Source: Sphingobium sp.
GTDB taxonomy: Bacteria > Pseudomonadota > Alphaproteobacteria > Sphingomonadales > Sphingomonadaceae
Reading direction: 5' to 3'
NCBI GenBank assembly: GCA_020446425.1
Contig: JAGRES010000003.1
Location: 1 to 64,000 of the forward strand
DNA length: 64,000 bases
The notes under the pieces: generated by a model
What the model saw: only the letters and a program-made list of their open reading frames with translations
Told to the model about the DNA's origin: nothing
Database searches by the model: none
Translations under genes and position numbers: made by a program
In this document: positions 27,261 through 38,058 of the stretch, in pieces
Position numbering within the stretch: the first letter of the stretch is position 1
Layout of the letters: the number at the start of each line of letters is the position of its first letter

Positions 27261-28151
27261 TCATTCCGCCCACCCGTTCGTCTGCATCCACGCTTCGCAG
27301 CTGCCCTTGGCAAGGTCGCGCACGCGGCCGATATAGCTGGCACGCTCTTGAACCGAAATCACACCTCTGGCCTGTAACAGGTTGAAAACATGGCTCGCCT
27401 TGATCGCCTGATCATAGGCCGCCAGCGAAACATTCGCCTCGATACAGGCCTTGCATTCGGCCTCGGCATCCTTGAACCAGCGGAACAGCTTTTCGGTATC
27501 GGCGATCTCGAAATTCCATTTCGACATCTGCTGCTCGTTGGCGAGGAACACATCGCCATAGCTTACCGCCGGACGATCGCCGACCGCGTCATTGAACCGC
27601 AGGTCATAAACGCTGTCGACGCCCTGAATATACATGGCGAGGCGCTCCAGCCCGTAGGTCAGCTCGCCCGCCACCGGCTTGCAATCGAACCCGCCCATCT
27701 GCTGGAAATAGGTGAACTGCGTCACCTCCATGCCATCGCACCAGACCTCCCAGCCCAGCCCCCAGGCACCCAGCGTCGGGCTTTCCCAGTCATCCTCGAC
27801 GAAACGGATATCGTGCAGCAGCGGATCAATGCCGATGGCCTCCAGCGAACCCAGATACAGCTCCTGCAGGTTTGGCGGGCTCGGCTTCATGATCACCTGA
27901 TACTGGTAATAATGCTGAAGCCGGTTCGGGTTTTCGCCATAGCGCCCGTCGGTCGGGCGGCGGCTGGGCTGCACATAGGCGCAATTCCACGGATTGGGGC
28001 CGAGGCTGCGCAGCGTCGTTGCCGGGTGAAATGTACCCGCGCCCACTTCCATGTCATAGGGTTGCAGGATGACGCAGCCCTGCTTCGCCCAATAGTCGTG
28101 CAGCGTCAGGATAAGATCCTGAAAGCTCAATGTGCCTTGCTGTTCGGCCAT
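27261..28151 (-). CDS. glyQ: Glycyl-tRNA synthetase alpha subunit
   Basis: 296 residues, the usual length. It is the catalytic alpha subunit that activates glycine with ATP. Near-invariant family sequence is visible at the start ([34 protein letters not shown], and [19 protein letters not shown]), covering the class II synthetase motifs. It is first in the operon glyQ-glyS-ppdK. The 190-base gap to glyS, unusually long for these paired genes, is explained by the inserted repeat. Confidence 0.97.
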   Translation of the reverse strand: MAEQQGTLSFQDLILTLHDYWAKQGCVILQPYDMEVGAGTFHPATTLRSLGPNPWNCAYVQPSRRPTDGRYGENPNRLQHYYQYQVIMKPSPPNLQELYLGSLEAIGIDPLLHDIRFVEDDWESPTLGAWGLGWEVWCDGMEVTQFTYFQQMGGFDCKPVAGELTYGLERLAMYIQGVDSVYDLRFNDAVGDRPAVSYGDVFLANEQQMSKWNFEIADTEKLFRWFKDAEAECKACIEANVSLAAYDQAIKASHVFNLLQARGVISVQERASYIGRVRDLAKGSCEAWMQTNGWAE

Positions 28152-28283
28152 ATGCCCTTCGCGCGTTTTCCGGTCGGAATTTGCGGCACGCCTTGGCGCA
28201 TGGGCGGGCGCGGGTCAAGGGATTAGGGCCAACTAACGTTAATGCGGCTTGCTCTCGGCAGGTCCAAGGGCCATTTAGGCGGG

Positions 28284-29228
28284 ATGATCGCGTTACTCTC
28301 CCGTGTCCGCTGTTTCGTGCCGCTGCTGGCGACCGCCGCGCTTGCCTGTTCCGCGCCGGTGATGAGCCACCAGCCGTTGCCGGCCCAGACCACGCCGGTT
28401 CAGCGCAGCAGCGATCCGGCCTTATGGGTAATATCGGACGAGGACACGACGCTATATCTGTTCGGCACCGTCCATATGCTGAAGCCCGATGTCGTGTGGT
28501 TCGACGATGAAGTGAAGGCCGCGTTCGACCATTCCGACGAACTCGTGCTGGAAGTGGTTGAGGAAGACCCGGCGCAGCTCGCGGCCACCATCGTGCCGCT
28601 GATGATCAATGAGGATGCGCCGACCAGCGCGATGCTGGCGCCCGACATCCAGCCGCTCTATTTCGCCGCGCTCAAGAAATTCAGCCTGCCGGTTCAGACG
28701 ATGGAGCATGCCGAACCCTGGCTGGTGGCGATCCACCTGTCGATGGAACCACTCAAGCGCCTCGGGTACCGCGATGATCTGGGCATCGACAAGCAGTTGC
28801 AGGTGGCGGCGCATGCCGAGGGCAAGACAGTCGTGGGGCTGGAAACCACAGCGGAGCAGCTCGGTTTTTTCGACGACCTGCCGCGCGAGGTGAAAGTCGC
28901 CTATCTCACATCGACGCTGAAAGACCTGCCGAAAATCGAACATGAATTTTCCAAGCTGATGACGAACTGGAAGCGCGGCCACCCTGACAAGCTGGCGAAG
29001 CAGATGAACGAATCGCTCCGGGAAACACCGGAAATGGCGGGGCCGCTGCTCTATGATCGCAATGCCCGCTGGGTGGAATGGATCGGCAAGCGCATGGAAC
29101 AGCCCGGTACCGTGTTCCTTGCCGTGGGCGCGGGGCATCTGGCGGGCGAGAAAAGCGTCATCGACCTGCTGACGCAGCGCAAATGGACAGTGCAGCGTTT
29201 AAGCAAGAAGGATTTCGCTGCAAAATAA
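28284..29228 (+). CDS. TraB/GumN family protein
   Basis: 314 residues from ATG 28284; an upstream in-frame start at 28242 would add 14 polar residues before the signal sequence, so the later ATG is preferred. The N-terminus has a hydrophobic export signal with a lipobox-like LACSAP. The rest is a TraB/GumN domain: LWVISDEDTTLYLFGTVHML near the start, and the conserved C-terminal block FLAVGAGHLAG. The family is poorly characterised; related proteins are putative metalloproteases or involved in pheromone shutdown. It is divergent from glyQ and convergent with mutL. Function remains unassigned. Confidence 0.85.
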   Translation: MIALLSRVRCFVPLLATAALACSAPVMSHQPLPAQTTPVQRSSDPALWVISDEDTTLYLFGTVHMLKPDVVWFDDEVKAAFDHSDELVLEVVEEDPAQLAATIVPLMINEDAPTSAMLAPDIQPLYFAALKKFSLPVQTMEHAEPWLVAIHLSMEPLKRLGYRDDLGIDKQLQVAAHAEGKTVVGLETTAEQLGFFDDLPREVKVAYLTSTLKDLPKIEHEFSKLMTNWKRGHPDKLAKQMNESLRETPEMAGPLLYDRNARWVEWIGKRMEQPGTVFLAVGAGHLAGEKSVIDLLTQRKWTVQRLSKKDFAAK

Positions 29229-29269
29229 TCGAATTCGCTAGCTTCCGCATGTCTCAGGTTATGCAGAAG

Positions 29270-31075
29270 CTATTTCCGCCCGAACAGCTTCTCAATATCC
29301 CCATGCGCCAGCTTCACCCAGGTCGGACGGCCGTGATTGCACTGTCCGCTGTGCGGGGTGATCTCCATCTCCCGCAGCAGCGCGTTCATCTCCGCGACGG
29401 ATAGCACCCGCCCTGCCCGCACCGACCCATGACACGCCATGGTCGCTGCGACATGATCGAGCCGTTCCTTGAGCGACAGCGCCTGATCTGCCTCGGCCAG
29501 ATCATCGGCTAGGTCGCGCACCAGCCCCTGCGCATCGCCCGCGCCCAGCAGGGCAGGTGTCGCGCGGACCAGCATCGCCGATGGGCCGAAGCGCTCCAGC
29601 TCCAGACCAAATTCCTTCAGCTCCCCGATACGCGCTTCCAGCCGGTCGCAGGCGGGTTCATCCAGCTCGACGACTTCGGGCAGCAACAGCGCCTGCGAAG
29701 CAACACCCGCGCCATCAAGCGCGCGACGCATCCGCTCCAGCACCAGCCGTTCATGCGCGGCATGTTGATCGACGATGACAAGCCCGTCCTCGGCCTCGGC
29801 GACGATATAGGTCTTGGCCACCTGCCCGCGCGCCACGCCAAGCGGGAAACTATGCGCCTGCGGCGGCGCAGCGTGCGCCTCTTCAGCCCGGGCCGCCGGG
29901 GCCAACGCGGAAGGCGATGGTTGATGCCACGACCGGCCAGCATCCGCGAACGCAGGGGTCAACCGCGCAGGCGCATCAGCGATTGCCACATCGCCATGCT
30001 CGAATATCGGCATGCTGCTGATCGGCGTAGGCGACGCCGGTTCGCTTCTCCACGCCATCATAGACGCCGCATCGGGCCGCTGCGCCGAACGGAAACCCGC
30101 CTCGTCCAGCGCGCGTTTCAGGCCGCTGACGATCATCCCGCGCACCAGCGCCGGATCGCGAAAGCGCACTTCCGTCTTGGCCGGATGCACATTCACGTCC
30201 ACTTCGGTGGGCGGGACATCGAGAAACAGCGCGAGCACGGGATGCCTGTCGCGCGCCAGCAGATCGGCATAGGCGCCGCGCACCGCACCGAGCAACAGGC
30301 GGTCACGCACCGGGCGGCCATTAACGAACAGATAGAGATGGTCCGCAACGCCGCGATTATAGGTCGGCAGGCTAGCAACGCCGGAAAGCGCCAAGCCCTC
30401 CCGTTCCAACGCAACGATGACATGGTTGTCGGCAAGGCCACGGTCGGTCAGCGCCGCTACACGCTCCTCACGCCCTTCCCCGCCCTGCACCGAGAGCGAG
30501 CGCCGCCCATCATGCTCCAGTGAGAAGGAAATTTCGGGGTGCGCCATCGCCAGCCGCCGCACGACATCGAGGCAGGCGGCATATTCCGCGCGCGGCGAAC
30601 GCAGGAATTTGCGCCGTGCCGGTACGCGCGCGAACAGGTCCTCAACCCGAATGGTTGTGCCGGGCGGAATGGCGCATGGCCCCTCGCTCACCAGCTTGCC
30701 ATTATCGACGATACGCTGCCATCCATCCGCGTCGCGCACCCGGCTTTCCATCGTCAATCGCGCCACACTGGCGATAGACGGCAACGCCTCACCGCGAAAA
30801 CCCAGCGTTTCAACTGCCTCTATGCGCTCATCGGGCAGCTTCGACGTCGCATGCCGCTCCAGCGCGAGCGCCATGTCGGGTGGCGCCATGCCGCATCCGT
30901 CGTCGATTATCTCGATTCGCTCCAGCCCGCCCGCAGACAGCCGGATCGCTATGCGCGTGGAACCGGCATCTATCGCGTTTTCCACCAGTTCCTTGAGCGC
31001 GCTCGCGGGTCTTTCAACCACTTCGCCTGCGGCAATACGGTTGACGAGATGTTCAGGCAGGCGGCGTATTGACAT
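29270..31075 (-). CDS. mutL: DNA mismatch repair protein MutL
   Basis: 601 residues from ATG 31075; the GTG two codons upstream is less likely since AGG sits about six bases before the ATG. The GHKL ATPase motifs are intact (ELVENAIDAG, DDGCGM, TLGFRGEAL). The C-terminal dimerisation domain carries DQHAAHERLVLE, matching the DQHAx2Ex4E endonuclease motif, and CNHGRPTW. It should therefore nick DNA itself, as in bacteria without MutH. It connects mismatch recognition by MutS with strand removal. It is divergent from mreB. Confidence 0.96.
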   Translation of the reverse strand: MSIRRLPEHLVNRIAAGEVVERPASALKELVENAIDAGSTRIAIRLSAGGLERIEIIDDGCGMAPPDMALALERHATSKLPDERIEAVETLGFRGEALPSIASVARLTMESRVRDADGWQRIVDNGKLVSEGPCAIPPGTTIRVEDLFARVPARRKFLRSPRAEYAACLDVVRRLAMAHPEISFSLEHDGRRSLSVQGGEGREERVAALTDRGLADNHVIVALEREGLALSGVASLPTYNRGVADHLYLFVNGRPVRDRLLLGAVRGAYADLLARDRHPVLALFLDVPPTEVDVNVHPAKTEVRFRDPALVRGMIVSGLKRALDEAGFRSAQRPDAASMMAWRSEPASPTPISSMPIFEHGDVAIADAPARLTPAFADAGRSWHQPSPSALAPAARAEEAHAAPPQAHSFPLGVARGQVAKTYIVAEAEDGLVIVDQHAAHERLVLERMRRALDGAGVASQALLLPEVVELDEPACDRLEARIGELKEFGLELERFGPSAMLVRATPALLGAGDAQGLVRDLADDLAEADQALSLKERLDHVAATMACHGSVRAGRVLSVAEMNALLREMEITPHSGQCNHGRPTWVKLAHGDIEKLFGRK

Positions 31076-31218
31076 ATGCACCTGACTAGCCCAAGCGAAC
31101 GCTTTCCGCGAGCGGGAAGCGGATATTTTTTCGACTCCCGCTTTCTTGCTGGCTATAGGACATCATGATCAGCTCACCGCCCGTACTGCGATAGCGGATT
31201 CGGCGAAGTACAGGATAG

Positions 31219-32268
<1,050 letters not shown>

Positions 32269-32290
32269 CAGGAAAGGAGGCTGAGCTGCT

Positions 32291-33184
32291 ATGGCGCGCG
32301 CCCCTAGCCGCCGGCCCGGCGTCAACCGACGAGCGCAATATGGCCTTTTCGCCAGCTATGTGATCGCCATTACAGCGGCCATCGCCGGTTTGCTGATGGT
32401 CGTCATAGCGGCGGCCGATCCAGCCGGTTTTTCCGTCATCCGCTCGACAACGTCAGAGGTCACCCGTCCTGTCGCCGCCGCCCTGCGCAGCGCGGTCAGC
32501 GGTATCGGCTCGCTCGACGAGAATGTCTTCGCCTATGTGAAGGCGGGCTCGCAAAATGCGGCGCTGCGCCGGCAGGTCGAAGCCAACCGATTAAAGATCA
32601 TCGAAGCTGAGGCGATCAAACAGGAAAATGTCCGGCTCAAGAAATTGCTCAAGCTGACCGAAGCGTCGGACAGCGAGGTCGCAACCACCCGGATGATCAG
32701 TTCCTCCTCGTCCATCGGCAGGCGGATCGCACGCATCAATGCGGGGTCGCTCCAAGGCGTGATGACTGGCATGCCTGTGCGCGCACCGGAAGGGCTGATC
32801 GGGCGGGTGCTGATCGTGGGACCCAACAGCGCCGACATATTGCTGCTGACCGACAGCCAGAATATCGTGCCGGTGCGCCGGGCCAAGGACAATGTTCCGG
32901 CGATCTCAAGCGGTCTGGATGACGGCACGGTCGAGATCCGCCCCCTGAGCGCGGGACGCAACCCGTTCAAACCCGGCGATATCATGGTCACGACCGGCAC
33001 CGGCGGGCTGTACAGCCCCAATATTCCGGTCGCGGTCATAGTTTCGATCAAGGCGGGTACGGCAACCGGCGTACCACTGGCCAGCCCTGCGCGCGTCGAG
33101 GCCGTAATGGTCGAGCAGCCCTATGAGGCCAACATACCTGCCCCGCCCCAGCCTGCGACAGATACGGACCAGCCCGCATCATGA
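32291..33184 (+). CDS. mreC: Rod shape-determining protein MreC
   Basis: 297 residues: a short basic cytosolic start, one membrane helix (about residues 18-40), a coiled coil (about 75-115, rich in Glu/Lys/Leu) and the periplasmic beta-barrel-like domain. It bridges MreB/MreD and PBP2. AGGAAAGGAGG lies upstream of the ATG at 32291. The last four bases overlap mreD. The C-terminal Pro-rich tail (IPAPPQPATDTDQ) is common in sphingomonads. Confidence 0.95.
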   Translation: MARAPSRRPGVNRRAQYGLFASYVIAITAAIAGLLMVVIAAADPAGFSVIRSTTSEVTRPVAAALRSAVSGIGSLDENVFAYVKAGSQNAALRRQVEANRLKIIEAEAIKQENVRLKKLLKLTEASDSEVATTRMISSSSSIGRRIARINAGSLQGVMTGMPVRAPEGLIGRVLIVGPNSADILLLTDSQNIVPVRRAKDNVPAISSGLDDGTVEIRPLSAGRNPFKPGDIMVTTGTGGLYSPNIPVAVIVSIKAGTATGVPLASPARVEAVMVEQPYEANIPAPPQPATDTDQPAS

Positions 33185-33696
33185 CGATGCATGTTCCCAA
33201 GTTGGGCAACACGCCTTCGCGGTGGCGGCTGGAGGCCATACCGATTGCCTGCGTCATATTGGCCTCCGCGCTCCCTTCCCTCCTGCCGGTCCTCGTACAA
33301 TCGCCAACGCTGCCCCCATTGGGCCTGCTGTTCCTGCTGGGATGGCGGCTCTTGCACCGCGAGCTGTGGCCGCTTTGGATTGGCGCGCCCCTGGGTCTGG
33401 CAGACGATATATTGAGCGGCCACCCCATCGGCACTGCGGTGTTTTTGTGGACGCTCATCATGATCGCGGTCGAGACCATAGACCAGCGCCTGATGTGGCG
33501 CGACTATTGGCATGACTGGCTGATCGCCATTGTCGCATGCCTGTTTTTCCTCTGCGGGGGCATCATATTGTCGTGGCTGGCGGGCAGCAGTGCGTCCTTG
33601 CAACTGATTCTGCCACAAACCCTCTGGTCTGCGCTGCTCTATCCGCTTATTGTGCGTGTCATCGCCCGGGTGGATCGATGGCGCATGATGGCATGA
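33181..33696 (+). CDS. mreD: Rod shape-determining protein MreD
   Basis: 171-residue, five- to six-helix membrane protein of the elongasome. The sequence is weakly conserved but shows the typical helix around GLADDILSGHPIGT. It is identified mainly by position between mreC (4-nt overlap) and mrdA. The stop TGA at 33694-33696 overlaps the possible mrdA ATG at 33693. Confidence 0.9.
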   Translation: MTMHVPKLGNTPSRWRLEAIPIACVILASALPSLLPVLVQSPTLPPLGLLFLLGWRLLHRELWPLWIGAPLGLADDILSGHPIGTAVFLWTLIMIAVETIDQRLMWRDYWHDWLIAIVACLFFLCGGIILSWLAGSSASLQLILPQTLWSALLYPLIVRVIARVDRWRMMA

Positions 33697-35693
33697 AATT
33701 TCCAAAACTCACTCCCAAACATGTCACCGAAGCCAGCCTGACCCAGACTTTCTCGCGCCGTGCCTTTGCGCTTGGCGCCATTCAGGGAGGGGTCGGCGCG
33801 CTGCTGGTTGGCCGCATGGCGTGGATCAGCATTGCCGATAATGAGAAATATGCGCTGCTCTCGGAAAGCAACCGCGTCAACCTGACCCTTGTTCCGCCGC
33901 GCCGTGGCTGGATATTGGACCGGCACGGCAAGCCGCTGGCGAAAAACCGTACCGACTTTCGTGTCGACATCATTCCCGACAGATTGCGCAACAAGGATGC
34001 GGTGATCGGCAGCCTCGCCAACCTGCTGTCGCTCAGCCCCGACGATGTGGAACGCATCCGCGAGGATCTGGAAAATTCGGCAGGGTTCCAGCCGGTGCAG
34101 GTCGCCGACAAGCTGAGTTATGAGCAGTTCGCGGCGGTCTCGGTACGCCTGCCCGACCTTCCCGGCGTCGCGCCCGCGCAGGGCTTTTCGCGCGATTACC
34201 CTGCTGGCCCCACCGTTGGCCATCTTCTCGGCTATGTCGGCATTGCATCGGCCGAGCAATATAAGGAACGCAAGGACCCGCTGCTGATCACACCCGGTTT
34301 CAAGGTCGGCAAGGATGGGCTGGAGAAATCCTTCGAGCAGAACCTGACCGGCAAGCCCGGTGCCAAGCGGGTAGAGGTCACAGCGCGCGGCAAGGTGGTG
34401 CGTGAACTCACGACCCGCCCCGACACGCCGGGCAATTCAGTCAGGCTGACGATAGATGCTGGCTTGCAGGAATATGCCGGGCGGCGGCTGGCCACGCAGA
34501 GCGGTTCCGTTGTCGTCATGGATTGCCAGTCGGGCGACCTGCTCGCGATGGCCTCGATGCCCAGCTTCGACCCCAACAGCTTTTCCGATGGCATCAGTCA
34601 TGCCGAATGGAATATGTTGTCTGAGGACGATCATGTCCCGCTGCGTAACAAGACACTGCAGGGCCTTTACCCACCGGGATCGACCGTCAAGCCGATGGCG
34701 GCCCTGTCATTTCTGGAGGCAGGCCTTGGGCCCGAGGAAATCGTGCATTGTGGTGGCGCGATCAGTGTGGGCAATGGCCGATTTCACTGCTGGAAGCGTG
34801 GCGGGCATGGCGCCGTCAACATGCGCCGGGGTATTGCCCAGAGCTGCGACATCTATTTCTATGTGATGGCCCAGCGCTTCGGCATGCAGGTGATTGCCGA
34901 CATGGCCCGCCGTCTGGGTCTGGGCCAGAAATTCCCGCTGCCCTACCCCAGCCAGAATTATGGCACCGTGCCGGACCCGGCATGGAAGCTGAAGAAATAT
35001 GGCAAGGAGTGGCAGATCTACGATACGGTCAACGCCACCATCGGTCAGGGCTATATGCTGGTGAACCCAACGCAGATGGCGGTGATGGCCGCGCGTCTGG
35101 CGTCCGGTAGGCAGCTTATGCCGCAACTGGTGCTCGACCCGCGCCGCCCTGCCCCCGCCCCGCTGGGCGTCAAGCAGGAGCATCTCGACATCATTCATGA
35201 GGCGATGAGCGCGGTCGTTAACGGCGGAGGCACCGGCGGCGCAGCACGCATTGCCGTGCCGGATATATTGATGGCAGGTAAGACCGGCACTGCGCAAGTG
35301 CGGCGCATCACCATGGCCGAGCGCCGCGCGGGGGTACGCCGCGACGCCTCGCTGCCCTTCAAGCTGCGCGATCATGCGCTTTTCATCGGCTATGCCCCGT
35401 TTGACAAACCGCGCTACGCCGTCGGCACGATCATCGAACATGGCGGCCACATGAACCGGAACGAGGACGCCCCGATGATCTCCGGCGACGTGCTGACCTA
35501 TTTGTTCGACCCGGCCAAGGCACTGGAAAAGCTGGACACGCTCGAAAAACAATGGGGCGGCCCGCCCAACCAGCGGCTCGCGGAGCAGATGCAGACCTAT
35601 CGCATCGAAAAGGGCCTCGACCCCGCTCCACCCGGCAGTGGCAATGCCGCCGCCGTGCCAGCCGAGGACACCGGTCAGGAGGCAGCGGATTGA
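33678..35693 (+). CDS. mrdA: Penicillin-binding protein 2 (elongasome transpeptidase)
   Basis: About 671 residues, cross-linking peptidoglycan during elongation. A single membrane helix follows a short cytosolic leader with RRAFALGAIQGGVGALLVG. The pedestal domain leads into the transpeptidase domain with the Ser active site in PPGSTVKPMAAL and AGKTGTAQ near the C-terminus. The start is either ATG 33678 (GGTGGA just upstream) or ATG 33693 (ATGA overlap with the mreD stop); both are in frame and differ by five residues. Upstream in-frame codons overlap mreD and are excluded. The membrane partner RodA follows with a 4-nt overlap. Confidence 0.95.
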   Translation: MAHDGMKFPKLTPKHVTEASLTQTFSRRAFALGAIQGGVGALLVGRMAWISIADNEKYALLSESNRVNLTLVPPRRGWILDRHGKPLAKNRTDFRVDIIPDRLRNKDAVIGSLANLLSLSPDDVERIREDLENSAGFQPVQVADKLSYEQFAAVSVRLPDLPGVAPAQGFSRDYPAGPTVGHLLGYVGIASAEQYKERKDPLLITPGFKVGKDGLEKSFEQNLTGKPGAKRVEVTARGKVVRELTTRPDTPGNSVRLTIDAGLQEYAGRRLATQSGSVVVMDCQSGDLLAMASMPSFDPNSFSDGISHAEWNMLSEDDHVPLRNKTLQGLYPPGSTVKPMAALSFLEAGLGPEEIVHCGGAISVGNGRFHCWKRGGHGAVNMRRGIAQSCDIYFYVMAQRFGMQVIADMARRLGLGQKFPLPYPSQNYGTVPDPAWKLKKYGKEWQIYDTVNATIGQGYMLVNPTQMAVMAARLASGRQLMPQLVLDPRRPAPAPLGVKQEHLDIIHEAMSAVVNGGGTGGAARIAVPDILMAGKTGTAQVRRITMAERRAGVRRDASLPFKLRDHALFIGYAPFDKPRYAVGTIIEHGGHMNRNEDAPMISGDVLTYLFDPAKALEKLDTLEKQWGGPPNQRLAEQMQTYRIEKGLDPAPPGSGNAAAVPAEDTGQEAAD

Positions 35694-36799
35694 GCATCGT
35701 TCCCTCCCCTATCGCCAATCTGCCGTGGCGCCTGATGATGCTGGTGACGGCAATTGCGCTGTTCGGCATTACGGTGCTATACAGCGCAGCCAGCGGCAGC
35801 ATGACGCCATGGGCGCTTAACCAGCTTGTTCGCTTCATTGTTTTTGCAGGCATGGCGCTGGTGCTCTCGCGCATTCCGGTCAGCCTGTTCGCGACCTATG
35901 CCTGGCCCGCCTATGGCGCAATCGTGATTGCCCTTATACTGGTCGAGCTGATCGGCGGCGTGGCGGGCGGCAGCCAGCGCTGGATCAACCTGGGCTTCAT
36001 GCAGCTTCAACCCTCGGAATTCATGAAGCCGGTCATCGTGCTTGCTGTCGCACGCTTCTATGCCCGCCTGCCCGTGGGCGAGGTGCGTCGCTGGAACGCG
36101 ATATGGCCCGCTCTTCTCATGATCGGCCTGCCCTGGGCCTTGGTGATCGTTCAGCCCGATCTGGGTACGGCGACGATGATCGCGGCCGGCGGCATCACCG
36201 TCATGTTCCTCGCCGGTCTGCCCTTACGCCTGTTCATTGGCGCCGGTCTGGCGGTGGCGGCGTTCATCCCGTTCGCCTTCATGTTCCTGCTGCATGAATA
36301 TCAGCAGAAACGCGTGTTGATCTTCCTCGACCCGGAGAGCGACCCGCTGGGCGCTGGTTATCATATCAGCCAATCAAAAATCGCCATTGGCTCCGGCGGC
36401 CTGTTCGGCAAGGGCTTCCTCAACGGCACGCAAAGCCATCTCGATTATCTGCCGGAGGGACACACCGACTTTGTGTTCGCCACCATGGCCGAGGAATGGG
36501 GACTGGTCGGCGGCGCGCTGATGATCTTTGCCTTCCTGCTGCTGTTCCGCTGGGGCCTGCGCGTATCGACGCGCGCGAAAGACCGTTTCTCGCGCCTGAC
36601 TGCCGCAGGGCTCACCACGACGATATTCTTCTATGTCGCGATCAACCTGATGATGGTGATGGGTCTGGCGCCCGTTGTCGGCATCCCCCTGCCCTTCATG
36701 TCCTATGGCGGGTCGTCGATGCTGACGGTGATGCTGTGTCTCGGCATCATCATGTCGATCGCGCGCGAGGCCAAGTCGCGCGGAAACCGTTTGCTCTAG
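35690..36799 (+). CDS. rodA: Peptidoglycan glycosyltransferase RodA (TTG start)
   Basis: 369-residue SEDS-family membrane polymerase with about ten helices that extends glycan strands with PBP2. Family signatures are visible: LQPSEFMKP, GGSQRWINLGF, and the loop FLNGTQSHLDYLPEGHTDFVF (about residue 240). The start is a TTG at 35690, overlapping the mrdA stop, with a perfect AGGAGG seven bases upstream (35677-35682). Earlier in-frame starts would lie deep inside mrdA. The 3' end overlaps the opposite-strand aminotransferase by 4 bases. Confidence 0.95.
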   Translation: MSIVPSPIANLPWRLMMLVTAIALFGITVLYSAASGSMTPWALNQLVRFIVFAGMALVLSRIPVSLFATYAWPAYGAIVIALILVELIGGVAGGSQRWINLGFMQLQPSEFMKPVIVLAVARFYARLPVGEVRRWNAIWPALLMIGLPWALVIVQPDLGTATMIAAGGITVMFLAGLPLRLFIGAGLAVAAFIPFAFMFLLHEYQQKRVLIFLDPESDPLGAGYHISQSKIAIGSGGLFGKGFLNGTQSHLDYLPEGHTDFVFATMAEEWGLVGGALMIFAFLLLFRWGLRVSTRAKDRFSRLTAAGLTTTIFFYVAINLMMVMGLAPVVGIPLPFMSYGGSSMLTVMLCLGIIMSIAREAKSRGNRLL

Positions 36800-37998
36800 T
36801 CGCGTACGGCCTTCACTGCGGCAACAAAGGCTTCGATATTGCCCGGTACCAGCCCGGCGATATTGATGCGCCCCGACCCTGCCATATAGACGGCTTGATC
36901 CTCACGCAGCTGTTTCACCTGCTCCGGCGTCAATTTCAGGGTTGAGAACATGCCTTTCTGATCCGCCATGAACGATAGCTGCGGGTCCAGCTCCGCCAAC
37001 CTGGCACGCATCGACGCGATACGCACCCGCATCTCTTCCAGCTCAGCGCGCCACGAAGCGGTCCACTCCGCATTGTCCAGAATAAGATGCACCACCGCCG
37101 CGCCATGATCGGGCGGCATGGACCAGTTGGCGCGCGCCAGCGCCAGCAGGTTCGACTGCACGGTCTGAGCCGCATCGGCATCACGCGCCAGCACATAGAG
37201 CGCCCCGACACGCTCGCGGTACAATCCGAAATTCTTGTCGCAGCTATAGGCGATCACCAGCTCCGGGCAGTGCGCCGCAACAATCCGCACGCCTCGCGCA
37301 TCCTGCTCCAGCCCATCGCCCAGCCCATGATAGGCGAAATCAATGAACGGGATCAGCCCGCGATCCGCCATCAGCCCGGCCAGTTGCTTCCATTGTTCCA
37401 CCGTGAAATCCGCGCCCACCGGATTGTGGCAACATCCGTGCAGCAGGACGATATCGCCCCTTTTAGCCGTACCCAAAGCGGCAATGGCCTCATCGAAACA
37501 TATCTGCTGCGTAGCCAGATCAATATGGCGATATTTGGCAATGCTCAGGCCCACTGCCTTGATGATCGGCGGGTGGTTGGCCCAGGTCGGCGTGCCCACA
37601 TGCACTGTCGCCGACTTATCAGCGCGGGCAAGCAGGTCGAAGCCCAGACGCAGGGCTCCAGTGCCACCGGGCGTCTGCACAGCGCACAGGCGCGCATCCC
37701 CAGCCAGTTCTCCGCCGAGAATATAAGGAGCCAGAAGCCTGCAAAACGCGACATCCCCCTCCGGCCCGACATAGGATTTGGTCGGTTGGGTTGCCTCAAG
37801 ATGCCGCTCAGCCGCCTTCACGGCCTTGAAAACGGGCGTATGGCCCGCTTCATCCTTATAGACGCCCACACCCAGGTCGATCTTGCCGGAGCGCGTATCG
37901 GCCGCGAACATGCCGATCAGGGCAAGCAGCGCATCGGGCGGTTGCCGCTCCAGCCGATCCGAGAAAATACCTTCAGCCGCAACCAGATCTTCCATCAC
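36796..37998 (-). CDS. Aromatic amino-acid aminotransferase (class I, AspC/TyrB type)
   Basis: 400-residue PLP enzyme of the aspartate/aromatic aminotransferase subgroup. It has the substrate-binding start VGVYKDEAGHTPVF, the GTGALR helix (GGTGALRLGFDLLAR), HGCCHNPVGADFT, and the PLP-lysine in SYSCDKNFGLY. It exchanges amino groups between aromatic amino acids or aspartate and 2-oxoglutarate. It is convergent with rodA and lies 60 nt after the ald gene on the same strand, so the two could be co-transcribed. Confidence 0.92.
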   Translation of the reverse strand: MMEDLVAAEGIFSDRLERQPPDALLALIGMFAADTRSGKIDLGVGVYKDEAGHTPVFKAVKAAERHLEATQPTKSYVGPEGDVAFCRLLAPYILGGELAGDARLCAVQTPGGTGALRLGFDLLARADKSATVHVGTPTWANHPPIIKAVGLSIAKYRHIDLATQQICFDEAIAALGTAKRGDIVLLHGCCHNPVGADFTVEQWKQLAGLMADRGLIPFIDFAYHGLGDGLEQDARGVRIVAAHCPELVIAYSCDKNFGLYRERVGALYVLARDADAAQTVQSNLLALARANWSMPPDHGAAVVHLILDNAEWTASWRAELEEMRVRIASMRARLAELDPQLSFMADQKGMFSTLKLTPEQVKQLREDQAVYMAGSGRINIAGLVPGNIEAFVAAVKAVRD

Positions 37999-38058
37999 CC
38001 TATCCTTGCACTGTGTCCTGAAACTCTATCGACAGAGAAGATTACCGCACGCCGATAT